A stretch of 30,776 nt of DNA from contig CAZLYK010000055.1 of assembly GCA_964563495.1 (NCBI GenBank), positions 1 through 30,776 on the forward strand, in the 5' to 3' direction. The translations under genes and the position numbers were made by a program. The DNA is from CAZLYK01 sp964563495. GTDB taxonomy: Bacteria; Acidobacteriota; Blastocatellia; RBC074. The notes beneath the pieces are model-generated. The model was not told the origin of the DNA. It ran no database searches and was given only the letters and a program-made list of their open reading frames with translations. Below are positions 7,510 through 16,664 of the stretch, piece by piece (position 1 is the stretch's first letter; the number at the start of each line of letters is the position of its first letter).

Positions 7510-8178
7510 ATGAATCCAGGAAAATTATCCCCGTTTGAGAACAAGTTTTTGGTCGCCAGGGTTGCGTGTGTTTGGTTGGCGGTGATCTGCCTGAGCTGGG
7601 GGGTGGTTGCGCCGGTTGCCGCCGATCCCGTTGTAGATAAAGACAGGGATCGGAAGAAGGACTCGGAAGAGGTCGAGGTCAAAAACTTCGGCCGGGTCAA
7701 CGATCATATTTTTCGCGGAAGCCAACCCGATGATGAAGAGTATCAACAGCTCGCGCTGCGCGGCATTAAGACGGTGATCGATCTGCGCGAAGACGCAAAA
7801 ATAAAAGCTCGCATCCTCTCCGAAAAAGCGGGGCTGAAATACATCAACCTCCCGTTGAAAGCCAAGCAGCCGCCGACCAAAGAAGAATCGGATCGATTCC
7901 TGATGTTGGTCAACGATCAGGCTAACTGGCCTGTTTATGTCCATTGTGCGGGCGGCAGGCACCGGACCGGGGTGTTGATTGCGGTCTATCGTATGGAAAT
8001 AGACGGATGGGACGTCAACCGGGCCTACGAAGAGATGAAGGAATTTAAGTTCTATTCCAGCTGGGGATACGACGATATGAAAGATTACGTCTTCGACTAT
8101 TACCGCCAGATGATCCAAACCCGCACACACGGGGCGCCGGCGACTCGCGCTCGTGCGGTCAAGAACTCCGGGCAATAG
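7510..8178 (+). CDS. Exported tyrosine/dual-specificity phosphatase-like protein, copy 2
   Basis: The 222-residue protein has a signal peptide (hydrophobic stretch about residues 15-37, ending PVAADP) and the same Siw14/DSP-type domain as its upstream neighbour. FGRVNDHIFRGSQP matches FGKVTDFFYRGAQP of copy 1. The P-loop HCAGGRHRTG is identical, with catalytic C146 and R152. The C-terminal helices (WDVNRAYEEMKEFKFYSSWG) also align throughout. The signal peptides and C-terminal tails have diverged, so the duplication is not recent. AGAGG precedes the ATG at good spacing. Transcription ends at a convergent junction marked by an ACAGGATT-family hairpin. Substrate is unknown; periplasmic phosphatase activity is inferred from intact catalytic residues. 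Confidence 0.88.
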   Translation: MNPGKLSPFENKFLVARVACVWLAVICLSWGVVAPVAADPVVDKDRDRKKDSEEVEVKNFGRVNDHIFRGSQPDDEEYQQLALRGIKTVIDLREDAKIKARILSEKAGLKYINLPLKAKQPPTKEESDRFLMLVNDQANWPVYVHCAGGRHRTGVLIAVYRMEIDGWDVNRAYEEMKEFKFYSSWGYDDMKDYVFDYYRQMIQTRTHGAPATRARAVKNSGQ

Positions 8179-8240
8179 AATAGACAGGTTTGAGAGGATT
8201 TTGCAGGATTTGACAAGATCGGGTCTTGTCAAATCCTGTC
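8179..8240. repeat. ACAGGATT-family extragenic palindrome, copy 2 (bidirectional terminator candidate)
   Basis: The element starts with AATAGACAGG right after the phosphatase stop. It contains a perfect 15-bp stem, CAGGATTTGACAAGA (8204-8218) against TCTTGTCAAATCCTG (8224-8238), with a 5-nt loop. TCTTTTATTT follows on the plus strand. It fills the 64-nt gap between two convergent genes, a natural position for a shared terminator. Confidence 0.75.
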
Positions 8241-8242
8241 TT

Positions 8243-8773
8243 TTATTTAGCGGTAAAATTCACCGAAGCGGACGTGGTTTCCCATTCAACTTTGAGTATC
8301 CCGCCATTTCCCGCCTTTGCCAGAGAGATGACCATCTGTTCGACGGGGGCTCTCAGGGTTTCGACCTTCATGTCGATTCTAGCCAGATCCTGCTTATCGT
8401 CATAGACCGTACCCCACTGCCCGGTCTGTTTATTGATGATCAGCTTCCACCCTTTTTCTGAGGGAATTGCATAGAGCGTGTAGGTGCCTTTGGGAACCGC
8501 GAGATTGCCGATCGTCAGGTCTGCTTCGGTGGTCAGGTGAGTCGCCTCGTTCGCTCCCAGTCTCCAGACCTGGTTGAAAGGGACAACCGATTCGCCGAAG
8601 ATCTTGCGGCCGCGGACCGAAGGGGCGCCGTAATTGACGGAAATCTTCTTGCCGTTGAGGATCATCTCAGCCGACTTTCGGGGGCTGAGCGGTTGTTGCC
8701 GGGCGGCGACGTTCAGTTGAAGGATAGACGCCGCGATCAGGGCGACCCCGGCGATCGTGTGCTTAAATTTCAT
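8243..8773 (-). CDS. Exported DUF2911 protein
   Basis: The 176-residue product has a signal peptide (MKFKHTIAGVALIAASILQL, cleavage near VAARQ). A DUF2911 domain fills the mature part. Diagnostic stretches are VNYGAPSVRGRKIFG, WRLGANEATHLTTEADL and VPKGTYTLYAIP. The function of the domain is not established. It is common in Acidobacteriota and Bacteroidota as an exported beta-rich protein. GGAGAGAG precedes the ATG. It converges with the phosphatase gene and diverges from the nucleoside-transport operon. Confidence 0.88.
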   Translation of the reverse strand: MKFKHTIAGVALIAASILQLNVAARQQPLSPRKSAEMILNGKKISVNYGAPSVRGRKIFGESVVPFNQVWRLGANEATHLTTEADLTIGNLAVPKGTYTLYAIPSEKGWKLIINKQTGQWGTVYDDKQDLARIDMKVETLRAPVEQMVISLAKAGNGGILKVEWETTSASVNFTAK

Positions 8774-8958
8774 GTTATCTCTCTCCGGAATAATAATTCT
8801 GATAAATCAAGCAAGAGAGGGCTATTGCCGCCTTGCTCATCACTGGTTGTGAGGTTTAGTGTTTACCATACTCTGCCGCTGAGGCCAAACGCATGAAGAT
8901 TGGCGAGCCTTGACGCCCTGACGGGTGCGTGGTTATTCTCTGGCGCGGTCTAATCAGG

Positions 8959-10104
8959 ATGACAGCTAAGTTCATTATTATTTCCACTCGACCAATGAAG
9001 ACACTATTGCGCGAACTCCTCTTTCCTCTGATCGCCGTGATCTCAGCCTTTTTGATCGGCGGGGTGATTGTTCTGGCGATCGGGGATAACCCGATCGAAG
9101 TCTATCGCCTGCTGATCTCAAGCGCATTCGGATTGTTCGATGCTTTGGGTAATTTCACATTTGATAACTGGGGTTACACGCTATTTTACGCGACCCCGTT
9201 GATCTTTACCGGATTGGCGGTGGCCCTTTCATTCAAATGCGGGCTGCTTAACATAGGGGCTGAAGGTCAGTTATACATCGGCGCATTTGCTGCGGCGTGG
9301 GTTGGATTCACCTTCACCGGATTGCCCGGAGTGATTCTGATCCCGCTGACCATGCTGGCGGCGATCCTGGCCGGGGCGCTGTGGGGAGCAATCCCCGGTC
9401 TGCTCAAAGCCAGATTCGGATCGCACGAGGTGATCAACACGATTATGCTCAATTTTATCGCGATCGGTCTGATCAGTTACCTGACGCAGAGCTATTACAA
9501 AGCGCAGGGCGATCCGATTATGCAGACGGGGCTGATCGCCGATCAGGCTCATCTGGCGCGGTTCAAGACGTTGCTTTCACCGTTCGGGATAACTTTCCCG
9601 TCGCGTATTCCGCTGAACGTCGCCTTTCTGCTGGCCCTGCTCGCGGCCTTTCTGGTTTGGGTCTTTTTGTGGCGGACGAAGTGGGGGTATGAGATCCGCG
9701 CGGTGGGGTCGAACCCGGAGGCAGCCGAGTATGGAGGGATCAGCGTTCAAAAGCAGATCGTGCTGGCAATGGCTCTCTCCGGCGCGCTGGCCGGAATGGT
9801 CGGGGTCAATGAAGTCATGGGGTATCGCTATCGCTACTATCACGACTTCTCACCGGGGTACGGGTTTGCCGGGATTGCGGTGGCGCTGCTTGGTCGCAAT
9901 CATCCGGCAGGCGTGGTCTTGGCGGCGGTCCTCTTCGGTGCGCTCAATCGCGGAGGTCTCTTTGTCGACATCTTCACTGATCAGGTTTCAAAGGACCTGG
10001 TCCAGGTTCTGCAGGCGATCATCATTCTCTTTGTCGCCATGGAGGCGATCTTTCGCGGAAGCCTATCCCGCTTGATTCCCGGGTTATCGAATAAATCTGC
10101 TTGA
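8959..10104 (+). CDS. nupP: Nucleoside ABC transporter permease (NupP/YufP-like)
   Basis: This very hydrophobic protein (381 residues from the ATG at 8959) belongs to the branched-chain/ribose-type permease family (BPD_transp_2). It has about nine or ten membrane segments. Diagnostic elements are LSFKCGLLNIGAEGQLYIGA, 'RFGSHEVINTIMLNFIA' and the cytoplasmic coupling loop 'RAVGSNPEAAEYGGI'. Together with the next gene it should form the membrane channel of a nucleoside importer. Starts at 8929 and 8995 are also possible; none has a strong Shine-Dalgarno. It opens a nine-gene plus-strand run whose next enzymes all act on nucleosides, which makes nucleosides the likely cargo. In the usual family layout a BMP-type binding lipoprotein and an ATPase gene precede it; both are absent here. 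Confidence 0.88.
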   Translation: MTAKFIIISTRPMKTLLRELLFPLIAVISAFLIGGVIVLAIGDNPIEVYRLLISSAFGLFDALGNFTFDNWGYTLFYATPLIFTGLAVALSFKCGLLNIGAEGQLYIGAFAAAWVGFTFTGLPGVILIPLTMLAAILAGALWGAIPGLLKARFGSHEVINTIMLNFIAIGLISYLTQSYYKAQGDPIMQTGLIADQAHLARFKTLLSPFGITFPSRIPLNVAFLLALLAAFLVWVFLWRTKWGYEIRAVGSNPEAAEYGGISVQKQIVLAMALSGALAGMVGVNEVMGYRYRYYHDFSPGYGFAGIAVALLGRNHPAGVVLAAVLFGALNRGGLFVDIFTDQVSKDLVQVLQAIIILFVAMEAIFRGSLSRLIPGLSNKSA

Positions 10105-10116
10105 TCGAGAAGAGCC

Positions 10117-11046
10117 ATGCTAAGGAATATTATCAACTACACTCTGATCGCCTCAACGATTCGGCTTTCGACGCCTCTCATCCTGGCTGCGCTCGGCGGC
10201 CTCTATTCCGAGCGGAGCGGCGTGATCAATATCGCGCTCGAGGGCATGATGCTGGCCGGCGCTTTTACGGCCGCGACGGTGACGGTGTTTACACACAATC
10301 CGTGGATCGGATTGCTGGCCGCCTCGGCGGCGGGCTTGTTGGTCGCGGCTTTACACGCGGTCGCGACGATCAACTATCGGGCGGATCAGGTAGTCAGCGG
10401 GACGGCGATCAATATTCTTTTTCTTGGTGTGCCGGCGCTTTTATCCGGGGCGCTTTTCCAGTCGACCGGAGCGACGCCGCAGCTCCCCCGCGATCAGGTC
10501 TTGCCCGATGTGGCGATCTTCAATCCTCAAAGTTCGCCCGTCCTCGCCTCGGTCTTCAACCAGAAACCGCTGGTCTACCTGGCTTTCGCCTTCATCGTCG
10601 TAACCGCTTATATTATCTACCGGACGCGGTTCGGGTTGCGCTTGCGAGCCGTCGGGGAAAATCCGGAGGCCGCCGATACTGCGGGCGTCGGTGTCAGAAA
10701 AATGCGTTATTCCGGGGTCTTGATCTCTGGCGTCCTGGCGGCGCTCGGCGGAGCTTATCTATCGATCGGCCAGAATTCGCTCTTCACCCGGAACATGACC
10801 GCCGGGCGCGGATTTATTGCGCTGGCGGCTTTGATCTTCGGTCGATGGGACCCGGTGGGAGCGGCATTGGCCTGCCTGCTCTTCGGCTTTGCCGAGGCGG
10901 TTTCGATCAGAATGCAGGGGACCGTCAACATCCCCAATCAATTTATTCAGATGATCCCGTATGTCCTGACGATGGTGGTTTTGGCTGGATTGATCCGCCG
11001 CGCTACCCCGCCCAGGGCGCTGGGCGTGGCATACGTTAAGGAGTAG
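10117..11046 (+). CDS. nupQ: Nucleoside ABC transporter permease (NupQ/YufQ-like)
   Basis: The 309-residue membrane protein is the second BPD_transp_2-type permease of the pair, with roughly eight to nine membrane segments. Family marks are TPLILAALGGLYSERSGVIN, 'IALEGMMLAGAF' and the coupling loop 'RAVGENPEAADTAGV'. It should heterodimerise with the upstream permease. The start is the ATG at 10117, 12 bases after the upstream stop. A second open frame of almost the same extent (10101-11039) overlaps it but encodes no recognisable protein. Purine nucleoside phosphorylase follows 41 bases downstream. Confidence 0.9.
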   Translation: MLRNIINYTLIASTIRLSTPLILAALGGLYSERSGVINIALEGMMLAGAFTAATVTVFTHNPWIGLLAASAAGLLVAALHAVATINYRADQVVSGTAINILFLGVPALLSGALFQSTGATPQLPRDQVLPDVAIFNPQSSPVLASVFNQKPLVYLAFAFIVVTAYIIYRTRFGLRLRAVGENPEAADTAGVGVRKMRYSGVLISGVLAALGGAYLSIGQNSLFTRNMTAGRGFIALAALIFGRWDPVGAALACLLFGFAEAVSIRMQGTVNIPNQFIQMIPYVLTMVVLAGLIRRATPPRALGVAYVKE

Positions 11047-11087
11047 GTGGCAGAGGTTGGTAGATCAACTATGAGGAGCTTTGATCA

Positions 11088-11918
11088 ATGGCATTTTCGA
11101 TTTTCGACCGCGCGGAGACATCTGCGCGGTATATCCGTGAGCAGATCAGCGGCGAGATAGACGTCGCGGTAGTGCTCGGGTCCGGTTTGGGAGCGTTCGC
11201 GGAGACGCTCGACGATAAGGTGATCATCCCCTATGAGGAGATTCCCGACTTTGCGCGTTCGACGGTTGAGGGGCATTCGGGCCGATTGGTGGTCGGTAAA
11301 ATGCCCTCCCGGCCGATCAAGATTGCCGTCATGCAGGGGCGCTTCCATTATTACGAGGGTTATTCACTGGAAGAGGTGACGCTGCCGATCCGGGCTTTCG
11401 GGACGATGGGAGTGAGGAAACTGATTCTGACCAACGCCGCCGGCGGGATCAATTCGAATTTCAAAGCGGGAGAATTCATGCTGATCAGCGACCACATCAA
11501 CCTCATGTTGATCAGCCCATTGCGGGGCCGGCACGACCATCGACTGGGTGATCGTTTCCCGGATATGACTGAGGTCTATTCCCGCGAGTATCGACAGATT
11601 GCGCAGGAGGTCGCGGCTCAGATGGGCATCCAGTTGCAGGCCGGGGTATACATGGCGCTGCAGGGGCCGAACTATGAAACGCCGGCCGAAATCAGAATGA
11701 TGAGATTGTTGGGGGCCGATGCGGTGGGCATGTCGACTGTTCCGGAAGCGATCGTCGCCAGGCAGATGGGCATGAAGACGCTCGGCATCTCGCTCATCAC
11801 CAACGCCGCTGCCGGCGTCGAAGATGTCCCGATCAATCACGAAGAGGTCATGCAGATGGGGCAGCGCGTCAGCTCGGAGCTCTCTGAATTGCTGACCCGA
11901 ATTATTGAAAGGCTGTGA
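11088..11918 (+). CDS. punA: Purine nucleoside phosphorylase (inosine/guanosine type)
   Basis: This 276-residue cytoplasmic enzyme splits purine (deoxy)nucleosides with phosphate into base and (deoxy)ribose-1-phosphate. It has the trimeric PNP family features: VLGSGLGAFAE (about 29-39), the phosphate-binding loop EGHSGRL (61-67), the LTNAAGGIN stretch (114-122) and ISDHINL. Further features are the substrate loop GPNYETPAEIRM (193-204) and the base-binding N239 in ITNAAAG. Length is normal for the family. GAGGAG lies just before the ATG. Bases released here are substrates for the hpt product encoded at 17916-18464. The sugar phosphate would need a phosphopentomutase, not seen in this window, before reaching RpiB. 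Confidence 0.93.
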   Translation: MAFSIFDRAETSARYIREQISGEIDVAVVLGSGLGAFAETLDDKVIIPYEEIPDFARSTVEGHSGRLVVGKMPSRPIKIAVMQGRFHYYEGYSLEEVTLPIRAFGTMGVRKLILTNAAGGINSNFKAGEFMLISDHINLMLISPLRGRHDHRLGDRFPDMTEVYSREYRQIAQEVAAQMGIQLQAGVYMALQGPNYETPAEIRMMRLLGADAVGMSTVPEAIVARQMGMKTLGISLITNAAAGVEDVPINHEEVMQMGQRVSSELSELLTRIIERL

Positions 11919-11958
11919 CCTCAAGAGCGGGACGTCGATCGGCTATTCTGGAGATCAA

Positions 11959-12588
11959 ATGATCATCGGCATCTGTGGTGGAACGGGGTCGGGCAAGACG
12001 ACGGTTGCGCGTCGCATCCTTGAGAACGTCAATGTCGATTCCGTAGCTTTTTTGCAGCAGGACAGTTATTACCGCAACCTCGGCGACATGCCGCTGGAAT
12101 TGCGCCACAATATCAATTTTGACCACCCGGATGCACTCGATAATGAGCTCTTTATCAACCACCTCAAAGCATTGCGTGCTGGTGAGCCGATCGAGATGCC
12201 GGTTTACGATTTTGCGACGCATATGCGCAGGAACGAGACGATTCGGGTCGAACCCAAGCCGATACTGATCGTCGAGGGGATCCTGATCTTTGTCGATGCA
12301 GCGCTGCGCGAGTTGATGGATATCAAGATCTTTGTCGATACGGCTGATGACCTACGTTTCATTCGCCGTCTGAGACGGGATGTCACCGATCGTGGACGCT
12401 CGGTCGATTCTGTGATCAAACAATATCTGGAGACGGTCCGCCCGATGCACGAACGCTTTGTTGAGCCCTCCAAACGCTACGCCGATGTGATCATCCCCGA
12501 AGGAGGCTATAATGAAGTGGGAATAGATTTGATTTCGGGGAAGATTCGCGCACAGTTGCAGGAGGCATTGGCCAAGGCCGGGAATTGA
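11959..12588 (+). CDS. udk: Uridine kinase
   Basis: This 209-residue cytoplasmic P-loop kinase phosphorylates uridine and cytidine to UMP and CMP. The Walker A motif GGTGSGKTT starts at residue 6. The family pattern continues with QQDSYYRNL (substrate-binding DSYY), INFDHPDALD, MPVYDFATHMR and VEGILIF. The lid region FIRRLRRDVTDRGRS and the 'VRPMHERFVEPSK' motif also match. I chose the ATG at 11959, preceded by GGAG and giving the usual length. The open frame starting at 11905 overlaps the punA stop and adds 18 residues without family support. It is 40 bases after punA and 36 before cdd. Confidence 0.93.
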   Translation: MIIGICGGTGSGKTTVARRILENVNVDSVAFLQQDSYYRNLGDMPLELRHNINFDHPDALDNELFINHLKALRAGEPIEMPVYDFATHMRRNETIRVEPKPILIVEGILIFVDAALRELMDIKIFVDTADDLRFIRRLRRDVTDRGRSVDSVIKQYLETVRPMHERFVEPSKRYADVIIPEGGYNEVGIDLISGKIRAQLQEALAKAGN

Positions 12589-12624
12589 GCTGACCCCCGA
12601 TCGACCCGATCCGGGTATATTGAA

Positions 12625-13026
12625 TTGACAAAGATCAGTCAAAAAGAGTTGATCGAGCTTGCCGGCCGGGCGCGGCGGCACGCACATGCGCCCTACTCGA
12701 ATTTTAAAGTCGGCGCCGCAGTCGAATGCAGCGACGGGAGGATCTTCACGGGTTGTAACATAGAGAATTCGAGCTATGGGTTGACGATCTGCGCCGAGCG
12801 CGTCGCGCTGGCTAAAGCTATTTCTGAAGGCGCCAGGGAGATTAAGCGGGTCGCCGTGATCGCCGACACCCATTTGCCGGTGCCGCCCTGTGGCGCCTGC
12901 CGGCAGATGATTCTGGAGCTTTGTGGCAGAGAGGCGGAAGTGGTCATGGCCAATTTGCGGGGTGACGCCGAGTCACGGACCATCTCGGAGCTTCTGCCGG
13001 CGCCGTTCGATAAAAGTTTTCTTTAG
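12625..13026 (+). CDS. cdd: Cytidine deaminase
   Basis: This 133-residue enzyme deaminates cytidine and deoxycytidine to uridine forms, feeding the uridine kinase encoded just upstream. The homotetrameric CDA features are APYSNFKVGAA (22-32), the NIEN loop (45-48), the proton shuttle E58 and the zinc ligands C56, C89 and C92 (ICAE and PPCGAC). The start codon appears to be TTG at 12625, since the family's N-terminal helix (ELIELAGRARRHA) begins right after it and no ATG fits. The Shine-Dalgarno is weak. Length is typical. It is a member of the nucleoside operon. Confidence 0.92.
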   Translation: MTKISQKELIELAGRARRHAHAPYSNFKVGAAVECSDGRIFTGCNIENSSYGLTICAERVALAKAISEGAREIKRVAVIADTHLPVPPCGACRQMILELCGREAEVVMANLRGDAESRTISELLPAPFDKSFL

Positions 13027-13068
13027 TCAGATAGACTCCACCTTTGCCGGGGAGGAAGAAAGCTGATT

Positions 13069-13956
13069 ATGTGCCCCCTGGATATGGCTTTGGCGATTGG
13101 ATTGCTGGTTGGATCTACCCAGCAGCCACAAATCGTCGAGAGCCAGGCAATCAATCGAGTGCAGCAGTTGCCGGTCTCGCAGCTCGACCCTGCTCTGCCC
13201 GGCCGGCCTTTTGCTGTCTGGCTCAATCAGGTCGTCGGATCTCAGGCCGGCATCACCTGGCAGTTAACGGAATGTGGGGAGCAGGGTGAGGGAGTTTCGG
13301 GCGAGCCGCGAGATATACGCGCGTGTGTTGAAATGACGGCCTTGTTGCCTAATGATCGTAAGGTCATGATTATGACTCTGGTCGGGACGTTCAATCAGGG
13401 ATTGAATATGCGACCTCGGTTGCATCTGGCGGTGGTTGAAGACAAGGGTGAGCTGTACGACCTGGCGCGGTTGAGTGACCTCCCCGAGATGGTTCGCCGG
13501 CCACTGGTCAGACGCGCACCCGCTCCGAAAAACAGAGTCAGGCCCGTGACTTTACCGTCTGCTGGGCCGGCCAGGCTGGTTTTGGCGCCGCCGCCGCCGA
13601 TCAAGGCCGAGACGTTCGGCAAACCGCCGTCGAGGTCGGTTGAGATTGAGCAGGCTCCGCCCGGTAAGGAGATTAGGAAAGTTTCAGAGGGCGTTCTGCT
13701 CGGGAATGTGATCAATAAAGTTCTGCCGGGTTACCCCGCAATCGCCAAACAGCTCAGGCTTTCGGGTGAGGTAAAAGTGGATATCGTCATCGCCGAAGAC
13801 GGGCGGGTGATTAATGCCGTAGCTGTCAGCGGCCCTCCGATGTTACGCGATACCGCGGTCGATGCGGCGCTCAAGTGGATATTTAAGCCGACCATCCTCA
13901 ACGGCAAGCCGGTCCAGACTCAAGGCACGCTCTCTTTTATCTTTGCGCGCCAATGA
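13069..13956 (+). CDS. TonB C-terminal-domain protein
   Basis: The 295-residue protein has a short N-terminal hydrophobic segment (about residues 5-16, MALAIGLLVGST). A region of unknown fold follows, then a proline-rich linker (LAPPPPIKAETFGKPP). Residues about 210-295 form a TonB_C domain, with 'LPGYPAIAKQLRLSGEV' then VIAEDGRVINAVAVSGPP and WIFKPTILNGKPV. TonB_C domains contact the TonB box of outer-membrane receptors. Placement after cdd suggests a role in carrying nucleosides or their polymers across the outer membrane, but this is inference. GGAGG precedes the ATG at a long spacing of 13 bases. The N-terminal segment is less clearly an anchor than in classical TonB. Confidence 0.8.
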   Translation: MCPLDMALAIGLLVGSTQQPQIVESQAINRVQQLPVSQLDPALPGRPFAVWLNQVVGSQAGITWQLTECGEQGEGVSGEPRDIRACVEMTALLPNDRKVMIMTLVGTFNQGLNMRPRLHLAVVEDKGELYDLARLSDLPEMVRRPLVRRAPAPKNRVRPVTLPSAGPARLVLAPPPPIKAETFGKPPSRSVEIEQAPPGKEIRKVSEGVLLGNVINKVLPGYPAIAKQLRLSGEVKVDIVIAEDGRVINAVAVSGPPMLRDTAVDAALKWIFKPTILNGKPVQTQGTLSFIFARQ

Positions 13957-13965
13957 CCCGATCAT

Positions 13966-14991
<1,026 letters not shown>

Positions 14992-15179
14992 AGAGACAGG
15001 ATTGACAAGNNNNNNNNNNNNNNNNNNNNNNNNNNNNNNNNNNNNNNNNNNNNNNNNNNNNNNNNNNNNNNNNNNNNNNNNNNNNNNNNNNNNNNNNNNN
15101 NNNNNNNNNAAATCAGATCATCCAACGTGTATTCCATATCCGGTGAAGAGACAGGATTGACAAGCTTTGGAGGGGGGCG

Positions 15180-16595
15180 GTGAAGAGGTTCTCAGCAGTT
15201 GCCATCATCCTGGTCTTGACCATTTCCGTCATCGCTCAAACTCGGGTGAGGCCGGCTGTCGAAACGGTCGATCTCCTGATCACCGGTGGAGCGGTCGTGA
15301 CCATGGACTCGGAGAAACGGCTTTACGATCCCGGCTTTGTCGCCGTTCGGGGAGAAAGGATAGTCGCCGTCGGCGATGCCGCCGCTTTGAAAGCCGGAAA
15401 ATATCGCGCCGGACGGGCGATCGACGCGCGGGGCAAGATCGTCCTGCCGGGGTTGATCAATGCCCACACGCACGTCCCGATGACGCTCTTTCGCGGCATC
15501 GCCGATGACCTGGATTTACAGGAATGGTTGACCCGGTACATCTTCCCGGCGGAAGCCAAGAATGTGACTCGCGATTTCGTGGTGGCGGGCACTCGGCTGG
15601 GTTTGGCGGAGATGATCCGTGGCGGTATCACAACCTACGTCGACATGTACTATTTCGAGGACGCGATTGCCGAGGAGACCAAAAAAGCGGGTGTCCGCGC
15701 CGTCCTCGGCGAGACGGTCATCGATTTTCCAGTCCCGGACAACAAGACCTGGGCAGCCGCGCTTTCCTACACCGAGGCTTTTTTGAAAAGGTGGAAAGGC
15801 GACGCGCTGATCACCGCGGCTATCGCTCCGCATGCCCCATATACGGTGAGCACGCAGCATTTGGGTGAAGCCCGGGCTCTGGCGGAGAAGTATGATTCGC
15901 CGATCGTGATTCATATCGCCGAAGCGCCGACCGAGACTGAATCTAGCTTGAAAACATTTCAAGCGCGCCCGGTGCCGTATCTGGAAAGAATCGGTTTTCT
16001 CTCATCGCGAGTGATCGGGGCGCACGTGGTTCACGTCAACGAGGAAGAGATAGGCATCCTCAAACGGCGGGAAGTCGGAGTAGTGCATTGCCCGCAATCG
16101 AACATGAAGCTCAGCTCGGGTGCCGCGCCGGTCCCGCAGATGCTCAAGACCGGTCTGCGCGTCGGCCTCGGCACGGATGGTGCGGCGTCGAATCATGACC
16201 TCAGCCTGTGGGAGGAGATGGACACTGCCGCCAAGCTGCATAAACTGGTCACCATGAACCCGACAGTCGTTTCAGCGCCTCAGGCTTTGGAGATGGCCAC
16301 AATCGGCGGCGCACGCGCCATTCACCGGGAAAAAGAGATCGGATCTCTGGAAGTGGGGAAGAGGGCCGATCTGATCATGGTCGATCCAAGTGCGCTGCAC
16401 CTCACGCCGATGTATAATTTATATTCTCATCTGGTATATGCCGCAAAGGCTTCGGATGTGACTGACACCATCGTCAACGGCCGTGTCTTGATGCGCAATC
16501 GAAGACTTTTGACGCTGGACGAGGAGGCAATCAAGGCCGCTGCCCGCCGTTTTCAGCAGCAGGTGAGCCGGAGCCTGAAGCAAGGCTCACCGTAG
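15180..16595 (+). CDS. Exported amidohydrolase, adenosine/SAH/MTA deaminase type
   Basis: The 471-residue enzyme belongs to the TrzA/MtaD branch of amidohydrolases, which deaminate 5'-methylthioadenosine, S-adenosylhomocysteine or adenosine. Metal ligands are H96 and H98 (NAHTH), H245 and D333 (GTDGAASNHD); E248 and H218 fit catalytic and substrate roles. The N-terminus (FSAVAIILVLTISVIAQT) is a clear signal peptide, placing it in the periplasm, whereas characterised family members are cytoplasmic. Start is GTG at 15180 after a strong GGAGGGGGG. Embedded in a nucleoside operon, it may convert adenosine to inosine before import, which is inference. Guanine or chlorohydrolase-type activity is the alternative. 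Confidence 0.87.
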   Translation: MKRFSAVAIILVLTISVIAQTRVRPAVETVDLLITGGAVVTMDSEKRLYDPGFVAVRGERIVAVGDAAALKAGKYRAGRAIDARGKIVLPGLINAHTHVPMTLFRGIADDLDLQEWLTRYIFPAEAKNVTRDFVVAGTRLGLAEMIRGGITTYVDMYYFEDAIAEETKKAGVRAVLGETVIDFPVPDNKTWAAALSYTEAFLKRWKGDALITAAIAPHAPYTVSTQHLGEARALAEKYDSPIVIHIAEAPTETESSLKTFQARPVPYLERIGFLSSRVIGAHVVHVNEEEIGILKRREVGVVHCPQSNMKLSSGAAPVPQMLKTGLRVGLGTDGAASNHDLSLWEEMDTAAKLHKLVTMNPTVVSAPQALEMATIGGARAIHREKEIGSLEVGKRADLIMVDPSALHLTPMYNLYSHLVYAAKASDVTDTIVNGRVLMRNRRLLTLDEEAIKAAARRFQQQVSRSLKQGSP

Positions 16596-16664
16596 CTCCC
16601 GGCGCTGCGATCCTGCCGCACCAGAGTTCGATGATCAGGCGATAGGGCGGATGAGAGATTGATT

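Noticed and set aside
7525..8232. 235-codon minus-strand frame opposite phosphatase copy 2
   Set aside because: Mirror frame of a convincing phosphatase gene with an intact P-loop. It would also run through the extragenic palindrome.
10101..11039. 312-codon open frame on the plus strand overlapping the second permease gene
   Set aside because: It covers the same DNA as NupQ in another frame, and its translation is Arg/Gly-rich without membrane segments or family motifs. The 10117 frame encodes a clear permease.
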